From Anaerolineae bacterium (GTDB taxonomy: Bacteria > Chloroflexota > Anaerolineae > 4572-78 > J111): a DNA stretch of 45,469 bases. Both the position numbers and the translations under genes were made by a program. This document shows, piece after piece, positions 33,154 through 41,487 of the stretch; within the stretch, counting starts at the first letter, position 1; the number at the start of each line of letters is the position of its first letter. The notes under the pieces were generated by a model that was not told the origin of the DNA, searched no databases, and saw only the letters and a list, made by a program, of their open reading frames with translations. Where the stretch lies: contig JAHDWA010000071.1 of NCBI GenBank assembly GCA_023382535.1, forward strand, positions 1 to 45,469, read 5' to 3'.

Positions 33154-34083
33154 TTGAGACGCCACTTTTCAGGAATTGGCTGGTTGGCGATCGTCGCCGG
33201 AGTGCTCGTTTTTAGCACCGATGGAATTATGTTTCGCCAGATTACGCTGCCGCCGCTCACGATAGCCTTTTGGACTCAGGCCATCGCCGCGGTCATCCTG
33301 CTAACCTGGCAGGGGCGAGCCTTGCACCGCTACCCGCGGCTGCTGCAAAACCAATCTACGCTTTACCGTTTGTTGGTGCTGGGGATATTAAGAGCTATGG
33401 ACACGGTAGCTTTTATTAGCGCCGTTTTTCTGGCGCCAATTGCCAAGGTTATCGTCGTGGCCTATCTCTTTCCTATCTATACCATGCTGCTGGCCTACCG
33501 CTTTCTGGGGGAACGAATGACGATGGGTTCGATCGGCGCAGCCTTGACTGCTCTGCTGGGCATTATCGTCTTAGTTTTGCCCGAATTGGGGCCAGCCTCG
33601 ACCGGGGACCTGCCCGGCCTGCTGCTGGCCGGTTTTGTCAGTTTTAGTGTGGCGATCAAGCGGGTGCTCCTCAAAAGCTTTGATCCAGTTATCCCCAGCC
33701 GCCTCATCTTGCTGGTTGAGGCCTCGCTGGGAGCGCTTATCCTGGCTCCCTTCTTTTTGTTCGGGGATAGACCGGAGAGTATTTCGGGCCAGAATATCAT
33801 GTTCATGGTTCTGGCCGGTGTGCTCTACGGCGTAGTCGCCCACACCTTAATGCTAACCGGTTTGCGGGTGGTGCCAGCCGGTTCAGCCGCTGTCGTGGGC
33901 TACTTAGAGCCGGTATCGGCTTCACTTTTAGCCTGGTGGTTGCTGGGTGAATCTGTCTCGACCTATACTTTTATCGGCGGGATGCTTGTTCTGGCCGGGA
34001 GTTTAACCGTGATGCTCAACCAGATGCAGAAAGAACGAAGTGTCCCCCTTCCCTACCAGGGCCTTCCCCCCGAGGGTGGATAA
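33154..34083 (+). CDS. EamA/DMT family transporter
   Basis: A 309-aa ten-helix drug/metabolite-type transporter with two EamA halves. The first half begins GWLAIVAGVLVFSTDGIMFR and contains FLGERMTMGSIGAALTALLGIIVL. The second half contains LEPVSASLLAWWLLGESVS and ends IGGMLVLAGSLTVML, both classic for EamA. The start appears to be TTG at 33154, following GGAGAG within the MFS gene. It is co-transcribed with the ureohydrolase and MFS genes. Substrate unknown; amino acids or metabolites are usual. Confidence 0.88.
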   Translation: MRRHFSGIGWLAIVAGVLVFSTDGIMFRQITLPPLTIAFWTQAIAAVILLTWQGRALHRYPRLLQNQSTLYRLLVLGILRAMDTVAFISAVFLAPIAKVIVVAYLFPIYTMLLAYRFLGERMTMGSIGAALTALLGIIVLVLPELGPASTGDLPGLLLAGFVSFSVAIKRVLLKSFDPVIPSRLILLVEASLGALILAPFFLFGDRPESISGQNIMFMVLAGVLYGVVAHTLMLTGLRVVPAGSAAVVGYLEPVSASLLAWWLLGESVSTYTFIGGMLVLAGSLTVMLNQMQKERSVPLPYQGLPPEGG

Positions 34084-34110
34084 TTTAACGTTAAGAAAGA
34101 GGAATACGTG

Positions 34111-34958
34111 ATGAGCTTGGTTACCAGAGACATTCGCCACAACTGTGAAGGCCGGGTTGAAAAGCTGCGCCGGAAAATGGCCGAGCAGCAGCTCGATGGC
34201 ATCTATCTTTCCGCCGGGCCAACCATGTTTTACTTTACGGGCTTTAGCGGCTGCAGCAGTGGCTGGCCTATCTGGTTGACCGGCGTGGTCATCCCGAAAA
34301 AGGGTCCCGCTGTTGCTATCATGAACAGCATGCACCGGGATATCGCCGCTTATGCTGATACCTGGGTGACTGATGTCCGTATCTACGAGGATGGTCAAGA
34401 TGTCCGGCCAATCTTGCGCCAGGCGCTGCAAGACGCCGGCCTGATCAGCGGGCGTTTAGGCAGCGAGGCCAGGCTGTGGAGCGCCGAACGAAACCTAGTG
34501 GCCAGGGCTGCCCCCCAGGCCGAACTGATTGACGTCCAGGAGGCGATTGACGATCTACGTATGATCAAGGACGAGTTGGAGCTGTGCCTGCTGCGGAAAG
34601 CTTGTGAGGCCAGCACGGCGGGCTTTCAGGCCTGCCACGAAGCAGCCAGGGTCGGTACGCCAGGCATTGAAGTGGCGGTGGCGGTGACTACTGCCATGAT
34701 CGCCAATGGGACCGTGGCTAACCCCAACCCTGGCGGATAGGGCATGGAATTGGTTTGGCTCCCCTTCACGAGCAACCCCTGCTCCAATACGGCTCCAAGG
34801 TGGTCCTACAACCGGGGATGGTCTTCACCATTGATCCTGCCTGCACTACCCTCACCCAGAGCGCGATCTGCCCATTACCATCGAGGATACCCTCCTCGTT
34901 ACCGAAGATGGTTATGAAGTTTTGACGCCTTACCTAACCAAAATTATTACCAATTAAA
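34111..34958 (+). pseudogene. M24 (Xaa-Pro aminopeptidase/creatinase-type) peptidase, deleted and frameshifted
   Basis: An intact N-terminal creatinase domain (RVEKLRRKMAEQQLDGIYLS to ELELCLLRKACEAS) runs to a stop at 34740. Coding resumes in another frame with RIGHGIGLAPLHEQPLL and PGMVFTIDPA, then shifts again (~34855) to DLPITIEDTLLVTEDGYEVL and ends at 34958. These are the last parts of an M24 domain. The middle with the metal-binding Asp pair (about 100 residues) is gone at ~34.73 kb. The gene therefore cannot make an active peptidase. AAGAGGAA precedes the ATG at 34111 (GTG at 34108 also possible). Confidence 0.88.
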
Positions 34959-34977
34959 AGAAAGGAACAACAAGCTA

Positions 34978-35004
34978 TGAATGAACGTGATTTACGTGGT
35001 TGAC
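34978..35004 (+). other. eight-codon open frame overlapping a convergent gene end
   Basis: AAAGGAACAACAAGCT then ATG and MNERDLRG-stop. Its last bases overlap the stop codon end of the leftward dehydrogenase gene. It looks like the start of a gene that was cut off where two unrelated blocks joined. Confidence 0.35.
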
Positions 35005-35948
35005 AGGGTGATGACATACTGAGGTTTTCCGGCCAAAAAAGCTTCGACATTTTGAACACATAACTCGCTCAGACACTCAAAGGCTTGGCGGCTGGAACCC
35101 GCACTGTGGGGAGTTAGCAAGACATTCTCTAGTTTCAATAAGGGTTCAGTGACATCCGGCGGCTCCTCACGTAAGACATCCAGCGCCGCAGCCCGGATTT
35201 GCCCCGTTTCCAGAGCTGTCAATAAAGCTGTTTGATCAACCACCCTGCCTCGGGCCGTATTGATCAAAATGGGCCGTCGCTCCATCTGGGCAAATTCTTT
35301 TTGACCAATCAAACCGGCTGTTTCGGGGGTCAAGGCAATATTAAGCGAGATAACGTCACTCTCTCGAAGAAGGGTTTCCAGCTCTACAAAAGCAAGATCC
35401 AGGGCAGTCGCCCGTTCCGGCGAAGGCCGGCGGGTGTAAGCGATTACTCTACAGCCCAATGCGAGAGCATATTCGGCCACCCGCGTTCCAATACGGCCCA
35501 GGCCGATGATCCCAAAGGTCTGCCCACGCAGTTCGGGGGTATTGAAGGCTTCCCAGGAATAGTCCCCGGCCCGGACGTGGTGGTCGGCTTCACCAAGCCG
35601 ATGGGTAAAGTAAATTGCCGCGGCGATGGTATGCTCGGCAATGGCCGTGGCCGAGCAGCCGGGCGCATGGCAGACGGTGATACCCAACTCTCGAGCGGCC
35701 TTCAGGTCCACATTATCAAAACCAGCCGACCAGAGTGAAATCATTTCCAGATGTCTGGCCGCCTTCAGTAAGTCGCCATTGAGGGGGACTTCGTAGAGGA
35801 GGGCAACGTTAACATCCTCCAAAAGTCCCCGCAAGGCTGCTCGGTTTGCAGGAAGCTGTTGGTGAAATTTCAAATCGCCATGGGCAGCCAGGCGGGCTTG
35901 CTGATTATCATTCAAGGAAATGGCGCCCAGCACCATAATCTTTTTCAT
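34992..35948 (-). CDS. D-2-hydroxyacid dehydrogenase (NAD-dependent)
   Basis: A 318-aa D-isomer-specific 2-hydroxyacid dehydrogenase. It has the NAD-binding GLGRIGTRVAEYALALG, an Arg in NTARGRVVDQ, a Glu in DVLREEPPD and catalytic His in PHSAGSS; WSAGFDNVD marks the substrate loop. It interconverts a D-2-hydroxyacid and a 2-oxoacid (glycerate/hydroxypyruvate-like enzymes are common). ATG at 35948 follows AGAGGTTTAGGG; the 40-residue upstream extension overlaps the neighbouring gene and is rejected. It follows a LarA-type racemase homologue by 11 bases, which could supply the D-isomer. Last gene of the ROK-headed operon. Confidence 0.93.
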   Translation of the reverse strand: MKKIMVLGAISLNDNQQARLAAHGDLKFHQQLPANRAALRGLLEDVNVALLYEVPLNGDLLKAARHLEMISLWSAGFDNVDLKAARELGITVCHAPGCSATAIAEHTIAAAIYFTHRLGEADHHVRAGDYSWEAFNTPELRGQTFGIIGLGRIGTRVAEYALALGCRVIAYTRRPSPERATALDLAFVELETLLRESDVISLNIALTPETAGLIGQKEFAQMERRPILINTARGRVVDQTALLTALETGQIRAAALDVLREEPPDVTEPLLKLENVLLTPHSAGSSRQAFECLSELCVQNVEAFLAGKPQYVITLSTT

Positions 35949-35959
35949 CCCTAAACCTC

Positions 35960-37183
35960 TTAGCTCGTATGCTCGCCGCCGCCAAGCTGAATGGTTCCAT
36001 AGGGCAGCACGACGACCCGGGTCCGGCCTGGGTATTGCGCTTCCAACATCTTGACGAGACTCGGCCATTCCTTAAAGAGCAAAGTGCCATCCGGGCAGAA
36101 GCGTTGGATGTCTGCCTGGGTTAGGTTGGGCGAATAGACAATCAAACGCCGGCCCCAGGCTAACTCCGGGCTATAGGCAAACCCCTGGCGGGTGTTGATG
36201 GAATGAAAACCATACCCTTCGGAGGCAGCCATTGTGACCACGACCGTGCCGTCCGGCTGGACGAGTTGCTCGCCAATCCCATAACCGGGATTGAGCGCGT
36301 TAAACCCTAGCATCAGTTCGGTATCTTTGGGATAGGCATTGAAAACGGCTACATCCATTTCGCGGGGCAAGTCGGTCGCATAGACATGCCGTGCCAGCGC
36401 CACCGCGGCTCGATGGGCTTCAATTGGATGGCCGGCAAAAACACCGGCAATATCACGCTGCGAATTAATCACCACATTGATGGCCATCTCCAGACCGGCC
36501 CGGAGGGCAATATCCTCAAAATCGGCCCGGCAGAAATTCCCCTCAAGCCGGCCCAGGCCCACCGGTCCTTCGGCAACCGTGCGCCCGTGAATCACCGCCA
36601 AAGTTTCCACTCCGGCCAGGCCAATCCCGACAACTTTTGCTCCGCCACCAAAGCCGGCATCCTCGTGCGGCACTACTGTGCCAATAGCGATTTTCAAGTC
36701 GGCTTCGACAAAATCCCGGTTCATGAGGATGGGGGTGCCCCGTTCCGACATGCCCAGCGAAACCAGGTTTTCGTAGGGATGATGGTTCCGCACCTCGACC
36801 GTTTCCACGATGTGTTGGCCCAACTTTTTAACAGCGTCTTCCCGCGTATTGGGCCGGTGTGAGGCCGAACCGATCAAAATGCGGACCCGCTCTCCGGGAA
36901 TACCGGCGGTTTCCAACTCGGCCAACAGCGGCGGCAGCAAGCGGTGGAGAGGGGTGGGGCGGGTGATGTCCTCGACGACAATAACGGCATTCTGCCGGTG
37001 CTGCGCTAATTGGCTGAGCGGCGCCGAAGCAATCGGGGTTTTGAGCCGGTCGCCAACCTCTTTGTCTGACAGAGCAGGCGCATCCTGCATCCGCGCCTCA
37101 AGCACATCCCAGGAAGCTGGAAAAGTCAACTCGATTTGATAATCCCCGTGCCAGGCCGCCCAGGGTATCTGAATTGCTGCCAT
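35960..37183 (-). CDS. LarA family nickel-pincer racemase/epimerase homologue (DUF2088)
   Basis: A 407-aa LarA-type protein. The catalytic set known from lactate racemase lines up: EDITRPTP with Asp72 and Arg75, SASHRP (His109), VVPHEDAGFGGGAK (His173, Lys183, the Lys that ties the nickel-pincer cofactor) and VIHG (His199). The family racemises or epimerises 2-hydroxyacids, and many homologues act on substrates other than lactate. LarB, LarC and LarE for cofactor synthesis are not in the window. GGAGGGGG precedes the ATG at 37183. The dehydrogenase gene follows by 11 bases, so racemise-then-oxidise is a natural reading. Confidence 0.9.
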   Translation of the reverse strand: MAAIQIPWAAWHGDYQIELTFPASWDVLEARMQDAPALSDKEVGDRLKTPIASAPLSQLAQHRQNAVIVVEDITRPTPLHRLLPPLLAELETAGIPGERVRILIGSASHRPNTREDAVKKLGQHIVETVEVRNHHPYENLVSLGMSERGTPILMNRDFVEADLKIAIGTVVPHEDAGFGGGAKVVGIGLAGVETLAVIHGRTVAEGPVGLGRLEGNFCRADFEDIALRAGLEMAINVVINSQRDIAGVFAGHPIEAHRAAVALARHVYATDLPREMDVAVFNAYPKDTELMLGFNALNPGYGIGEQLVQPDGTVVVTMAASEGYGFHSINTRQGFAYSPELAWGRRLIVYSPNLTQADIQRFCPDGTLLFKEWPSLVKMLEAQYPGRTRVVVLPYGTIQLGGGEHTS

Positions 37184-37203
37184 AACCCCCTCCAAATTTC
37201 AGT

Positions 37204-38907
37204 TTAAGCCGTGGCGAGTTCCGCAATCTCTCCAATGGTCAAGGCCCGCCGGTAGAGGCGCAAATCGCTCATAGATCCTTTGAAATAATCATAAGCCCCA
37301 AAACCAATTTGTAAGGGCTGTTCGTTATCCAGATTATACCCGCCGGAACGAATGCCAGCAGCAGAGGCGACCAGATTACCATCAACATAGAGTTGTAAAA
37401 CATCGCGATGTTTGATGGCGGCGAGGTGATGCCAGCCGGCCGGAAAGACATGGTCCCAGGTAGCCAGCTTACCCGCTTCGATCGAATAAACCCGCCCGGA
37501 GGGCAGCGTGCCGGCAAACAGCCGGCCCTGATAAACAGCCATTGACCAGACCCGCCGCAGCGAGGTCGCGGTTGCATCCAGGTTGCCGACGAAGGTAAAG
37601 TCTCGACCATCCATCCGCCAGACATTGGCCATCGGCAGAGAGCCGATGTAAACTTTGCCGTTATAAAGGGCTGTCGCCATCAGCTCTCGTTCATAACCTA
37701 CCCGGCCCTCTTTGGTGATGGGCGTCCACGTTTTTTCACCGTCGTACCGATAAACCTCCGCTTCGGGCCAGGTGCCGATATAGAGCTGGCCGCCACAAGT
37801 CACCGCTGAATAGGATTGAATCGCTTTCTCCGGGCGGCCGCAATGAGTCCATTCGGCGCCGCCTTCGTAACGGTAAACGGGGCCGCCGTTGATGAGGGCA
37901 TACAGGTGGTCGTGATAAACGGCGAAGCTGAGGATGCGCTCATCCGGCCCGATATACTTCCAGTTCTGGCCGCCCTCATAGACAAAAGCCCCGCGGCGAT
38001 GATGGCTGGTGCAGTAGAGATTGCCGCGGTAAACCGTCAAGCCGATGACATCGTCGGCTTTGCCGGTGCTGAAGGCGGAGGTGGCCACGCCTTCGGGGCT
38101 TTTGGCATGCACGTGCTGGCTAAAATCGGGCAGGCGGTCATCTTCGGGCGTGGCGTCTTCCGCCCCGGGATGACCACAGAAAACCCAACGGCCGTCCGCC
38201 TCAAGCCGGTAAACCTGACCACCGGGGATGCGATTGGGCAAATCACCCAAATCTGACCCTTGCCCGATGTAACGTCCCAGGCCGCAGTAAATCTGGCCGT
38301 CAAACTCAACGATAGAGCTAATGGTATTGCAGCCCTGCGGATTCCCCAGGTCAAGCCACTGCCCATTGCCTTCATACCGCCACAGATGGCCCATTTCCTG
38401 CGCCCCAATTTCCAGGGTGCTGGCATAAAGCGCGCCGCCGGCCACGGTCAAAGCCATGATTTGGACGGCGTTGCCGGGACGGCCACAGTCGGCCCAAGCC
38501 CGGTCGAAGCGGGCATTATCAATCCCAAAATGGAGATTGCGGTAGTTAGGCTGGGCGGTCGAAGTGACGCCGGTGCTGCTCAGAATATAAAGCTGCATGC
38601 CCCGGCGGGTGTGCGGATCAAACTTACTGACAATGTTGCCAACCACGTCGCTGCGATTGGCCTCGGTATAAACCCAACCGGCAATAGAAAAGTCTTCCGT
38701 ACCCAGGTTCAATGCAGGATGGTGTTCGACTTCCAGGTAAGCATCTTTGCCATTGAACATGGCCGCCCCTGACCTTCCCGCCGGCCCCTCAGCACCCAGC
38801 TTGACCCCATGATTGCGCACACTCAGGCTATGACCGGCTCGGTCTTCAAAATCCTGCCTCAAGGGCCAGTGCGCAATCAAACCATTAGCCAGCGCTTCGT
38901 AAGACAT
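37204..38907 (-). CDS. LamG domain interrupted by a seven-bladed beta-propeller
   Basis: A 567-aa protein. Residues ~1-130 are the first part of a concanavalin/LamG domain (LIAHWPL, FNGKDAYLEVEHHPALNLG, DFSIAGWVY). Residues ~136-482 hold seven repeats of a blade pattern, such as VYRYEGGAEWTHCGRP followed by YSAVTCGGQLYIGTWP. Residues ~485-567 finish the LamG domain (GWHHLAAIKHRDVLQLYVDG, then LYRRALTIGEIAEL). The propeller is thus nested inside LamG, and the blade set is closed by an N-terminal half (RAWADCGRPG) and a C-terminal half (RVYSIEAG). No signal peptide is seen. Carbohydrate or sugar-acid binding is likely; an enzyme activity is not evident. GAGGAGG lies before the ATG. Confidence 0.85.
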   Translation of the reverse strand: MSYEALANGLIAHWPLRQDFEDRAGHSLSVRNHGVKLGAEGPAGRSGAAMFNGKDAYLEVEHHPALNLGTEDFSIAGWVYTEANRSDVVGNIVSKFDPHTRRGMQLYILSSTGVTSTAQPNYRNLHFGIDNARFDRAWADCGRPGNAVQIMALTVAGGALYASTLEIGAQEMGHLWRYEGNGQWLDLGNPQGCNTISSIVEFDGQIYCGLGRYIGQGSDLGDLPNRIPGGQVYRLEADGRWVFCGHPGAEDATPEDDRLPDFSQHVHAKSPEGVATSAFSTGKADDVIGLTVYRGNLYCTSHHRRGAFVYEGGQNWKYIGPDERILSFAVYHDHLYALINGGPVYRYEGGAEWTHCGRPEKAIQSYSAVTCGGQLYIGTWPEAEVYRYDGEKTWTPITKEGRVGYERELMATALYNGKVYIGSLPMANVWRMDGRDFTFVGNLDATATSLRRVWSMAVYQGRLFAGTLPSGRVYSIEAGKLATWDHVFPAGWHHLAAIKHRDVLQLYVDGNLVASAAGIRSGGYNLDNEQPLQIGFGAYDYFKGSMSDLRLYRRALTIGEIAELATA

Positions 38908-38962
38908 TTAAGAGTTCCTCCTCGTTTTGGGTTAAATTAAGTTTTCATCCACCTTAAGCTAA

Positions 38963-41038
38963 TCAGGTGGGTTCATTTTTGCTGAGGCGATATTTGCGGC
39001 AAAGGCGCAAAACATGGCGCAACTGGGAGCGGGTCAGGCCATCGTGGCTCTCCAAGCCCGGGCCAGGCCATTCATAGCCGATGGGCACGTAATAGGACTC
39101 TAATGCCCCAGCAGCGTGCTCAACCCGGTTCCAGGCCACCCCGGCAGCTTCGTCGTCATGACGAAAAAGGGCATCATGATAAGCCAATAGTTCGACCATC
39201 AACATCATGGTATCAAAACCATAAACCAGAGACCGCTTGGCTTCATCAAGTCGTAACTCAAAGGGGCTCTCCGGGGTTAAATTTCGTTCTTCTTGCGGGT
39301 TCACCCCTTGCCCGGCAGGTTTGACGGCTGTCTGGGCCGCTCTTATTCTTTCTTTGGCCCGAATATCACCGAGAATGGCTGCGGCAGCCTGCATGAGTTG
39401 CAGCGAACGGCGACCACTGCTAATGGCTGCGGCAGCCGAGGCAAAGTGTTCGTTGAGAGGCAGCGGCTCCGGCGGGGGAGCGCCATCCCAGGCCAGAAGT
39501 TGAGATAAGATACTTGACGGTCCCCAGGCCCGCCACTGAGCGATAGATAACCAGGCCTGTTCCACGTAGGCGTATACCTGCTGCATCGCCTCGGCGTAAG
39601 GGCCGTAGCGATGGGCAAAGTATTCCTGCAAAAGCAGGCTACCGTCAGTCGAAATATCCCAGGCAAGCTGGGCGTGCAACAATTGGGTGATTGTCCTTAA
39701 CCCCCAGTTAACCAGCGGTACGTGCATATAGGTCAAACCTGCCGTACCGGCCCTCACGTAATCTGGAATGTCTCGCTGCATCCGGGTGGTGAAGAGAACC
39801 GGCAGATCTTGCCATTTTGAAACATTGTAATATTCACCGATAATCACCGGCATGGCCGGGCGATGCTTCAGCCAACAGGTTAAAGCAGTGTGGTAATGAA
39901 CATTTCTGTCACACGCTGTATCGGCCAGGTCATGCGCGTAACAACGGCTAATGGGATAGAAGAGGCAATAATCTCCGGCCTCAAGCAGATTCGCCGGAAA
40001 CGGCCGCTCCGGTCCGGCCAGGGTGGCCGTACCCTCATAGGCGCAAACCGCCAGTTTGACCTCATGATCAAGCCTCCTCTGGCGGCGCATTTCATCCAGG
40101 AAATTACGCAGTCTCGACAGAAAATAGAGCGTTTGATCCGTGGCATTGCCCAACGATTGGCAACCTGGACAGGCACAGGTGCTCCCCCAGGTATCGAAGC
40201 CCCAAATGTCAATAATATCGGCTTCTCGCCACTCCTCCATCAGCTTCTTAAGAATCTCCTCACCGAGAAACTCAATCAGGTCTTCCTGAGAAACGCAGAA
40301 TTGAGTTCGTAAGGCCGATTCTTTACGCCGTTCGCCATGGGCCGGCAAACCATACCAGGGCTGGTGCGCTTCCCATAATGTCTCGCCTGACATTAGACGG
40401 CGGTCTGGGTCGAGCATTGTTTCAAAGATATGACCGCCAACACGGGGGGTCATACCCAGCTTACGGCCCAGCGGCCCTGTGGCCGGCCGCCAGCCGTAGA
40501 CGTTCAGGCGATTACGAGCCATCCACAGCAGTAATTCGGCGGACTCCATGGAAGCAAAGGCAAAATCAAAGCCTCGCCACGGCAGGGCCGGCTGCCCCTC
40601 AAGGGGGTGCAGGGGTAGCGCCAGTTCGTCTCTTGGTGCAGGCGCGTGCTCCCCTGTGGCGCCGGGCGCGTACCAGCGCCATCCTTGCAGCCGGAGCAGT
40701 TCATAAACTCCGTACACCAGCCCGGCCCGATCTTTACCCTGAATGACAACTCCCTGCTCCGAGGGTCTGATAGCAAACCCGCCGTTTTCGGCTGCACCGG
40801 GTTCGATTTTGAGTTCAATCGTCAAGCCGCTTCCCGGCGGGGCAGCCAGGAAGTAAATTTCAACGGCTCTCAACGTTCGGGCCAGGTAACGCTTCAGTTC
40901 AAGCGCCATAAAGGCCGAAGTACAGCGGCAAGCCCGGGCCTGGTCGCGCCGAAAATTGATACTTCGTTCTTCGTTGGCCCAAAGCTCTACTTCTTTTTCA
41001 GCATTTTCATAAGGCACGGTAATAAAAATTGTTTGCAC
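38963..41038 (-). CDS. DUF4838 / alpha-glucuronidase-like glycoside hydrolase family protein
   Basis: A 691-aa protein. The N-terminal ~130 residues resemble the GH20/GH67-type non-catalytic domain (FAIRPSEQGVVIQGKDRAGLVYGVYELL and GWRWYAPG). A DUF4838-type barrel follows (NRLNVYGWRP, the Cys motif CACPGC, VKLAVCAYEG, MPVIIGEYYN, GLTYMHVPLVNWG). The family is suspected to be glycosidases, but activities are mostly unproven. No signal peptide is seen. Start is probably GTG at 41038 with a weak ribosome site, 29 bases after the cupin stop; a later start would cut the N-terminal domain. Likely cleaves an imported uronide or oligosaccharide. Confidence 0.82.
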   Translation of the reverse strand: MQTIFITVPYENAEKEVELWANEERSINFRRDQARACRCTSAFMALELKRYLARTLRAVEIYFLAAPPGSGLTIELKIEPGAAENGGFAIRPSEQGVVIQGKDRAGLVYGVYELLRLQGWRWYAPGATGEHAPAPRDELALPLHPLEGQPALPWRGFDFAFASMESAELLLWMARNRLNVYGWRPATGPLGRKLGMTPRVGGHIFETMLDPDRRLMSGETLWEAHQPWYGLPAHGERRKESALRTQFCVSQEDLIEFLGEEILKKLMEEWREADIIDIWGFDTWGSTCACPGCQSLGNATDQTLYFLSRLRNFLDEMRRQRRLDHEVKLAVCAYEGTATLAGPERPFPANLLEAGDYCLFYPISRCYAHDLADTACDRNVHYHTALTCWLKHRPAMPVIIGEYYNVSKWQDLPVLFTTRMQRDIPDYVRAGTAGLTYMHVPLVNWGLRTITQLLHAQLAWDISTDGSLLLQEYFAHRYGPYAEAMQQVYAYVEQAWLSIAQWRAWGPSSILSQLLAWDGAPPPEPLPLNEHFASAAAAISSGRRSLQLMQAAAAILGDIRAKERIRAAQTAVKPAGQGVNPQEERNLTPESPFELRLDEAKRSLVYGFDTMMLMVELLAYHDALFRHDDEAAGVAWNRVEHAAGALESYYVPIGYEWPGPGLESHDGLTRSQLRHVLRLCRKYRLSKNEPT

Positions 41039-41067
41039 CAGCCAGGCCTGTTCCGTTGCAGCCGCGA

Positions 41068-41400
41068 CTACACCGGCCCGTGACTCCAGATTACTTTGAT
41101 CGGCCCGCTGTCGGGATTGCGTTTGATGGAATGGGGAACTCCTTTGGCCGCGATAAAGGCACTGCCGGGACGGATATCAAACTCTTCATCGCCAACCCTG
41201 GCCTGGCCGCTGCCTTCAACGACATAGAACCCTTCCTGATCATCGTGGATACCCGGCTCATTGTAGGTATCCCTAAAATAAATGGCGATCCCCAGCGAGT
41301 AACCGTTGACCGCCCCCTGCTCCGGCCCGATAAGCTCGGCTCCACTATGGTGCGTATCGCTGGTTTGTGTTACCTGATCTTCGTGATTATGGATTGTCAC
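41068..41400 (-). CDS. cupin domain protein
   Basis: A 110-aa single-domain cupin. Metal-binding motif 1 is GIHDDQEGFYVVEGSG (H-x-x-x-E-type with an Asp/Gln replacing one His) and motif 2 is AAKGVPHSIKRN. The first motif has only one His, so the metal site is incomplete or altered. Cupins in sugar and sugar-acid operons often act as isomerases, mutarotases or small-ligand sensors; no reaction can be assigned. It is the first structural gene after the ROK regulator (87-base gap) and precedes the DUF4838 gene. Confidence 0.88.
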   Translation of the reverse strand: MTIHNHEDQVTQTSDTHHSGAELIGPEQGAVNGYSLGIAIYFRDTYNEPGIHDDQEGFYVVEGSGQARVGDEEFDIRPGSAFIAAKGVPHSIKRNPDSGPIKVIWSHGPV

Positions 41401-41487
41401 TATTTATTCTCCCGTTAGATGATTTGATTTTACCAGGACTTACGCGGTTGGGTGGTCCAGTGGCGGAGCCAGGTTGACCGCAAAAGG

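Noticed and set aside
35949..36068. 40-residue N-terminal extension of the D-2-hydroxyacid dehydrogenase
   Set aside because: It overlaps the end of the LarA-like gene in another frame, and the family start with a ribosome site is at 35948.
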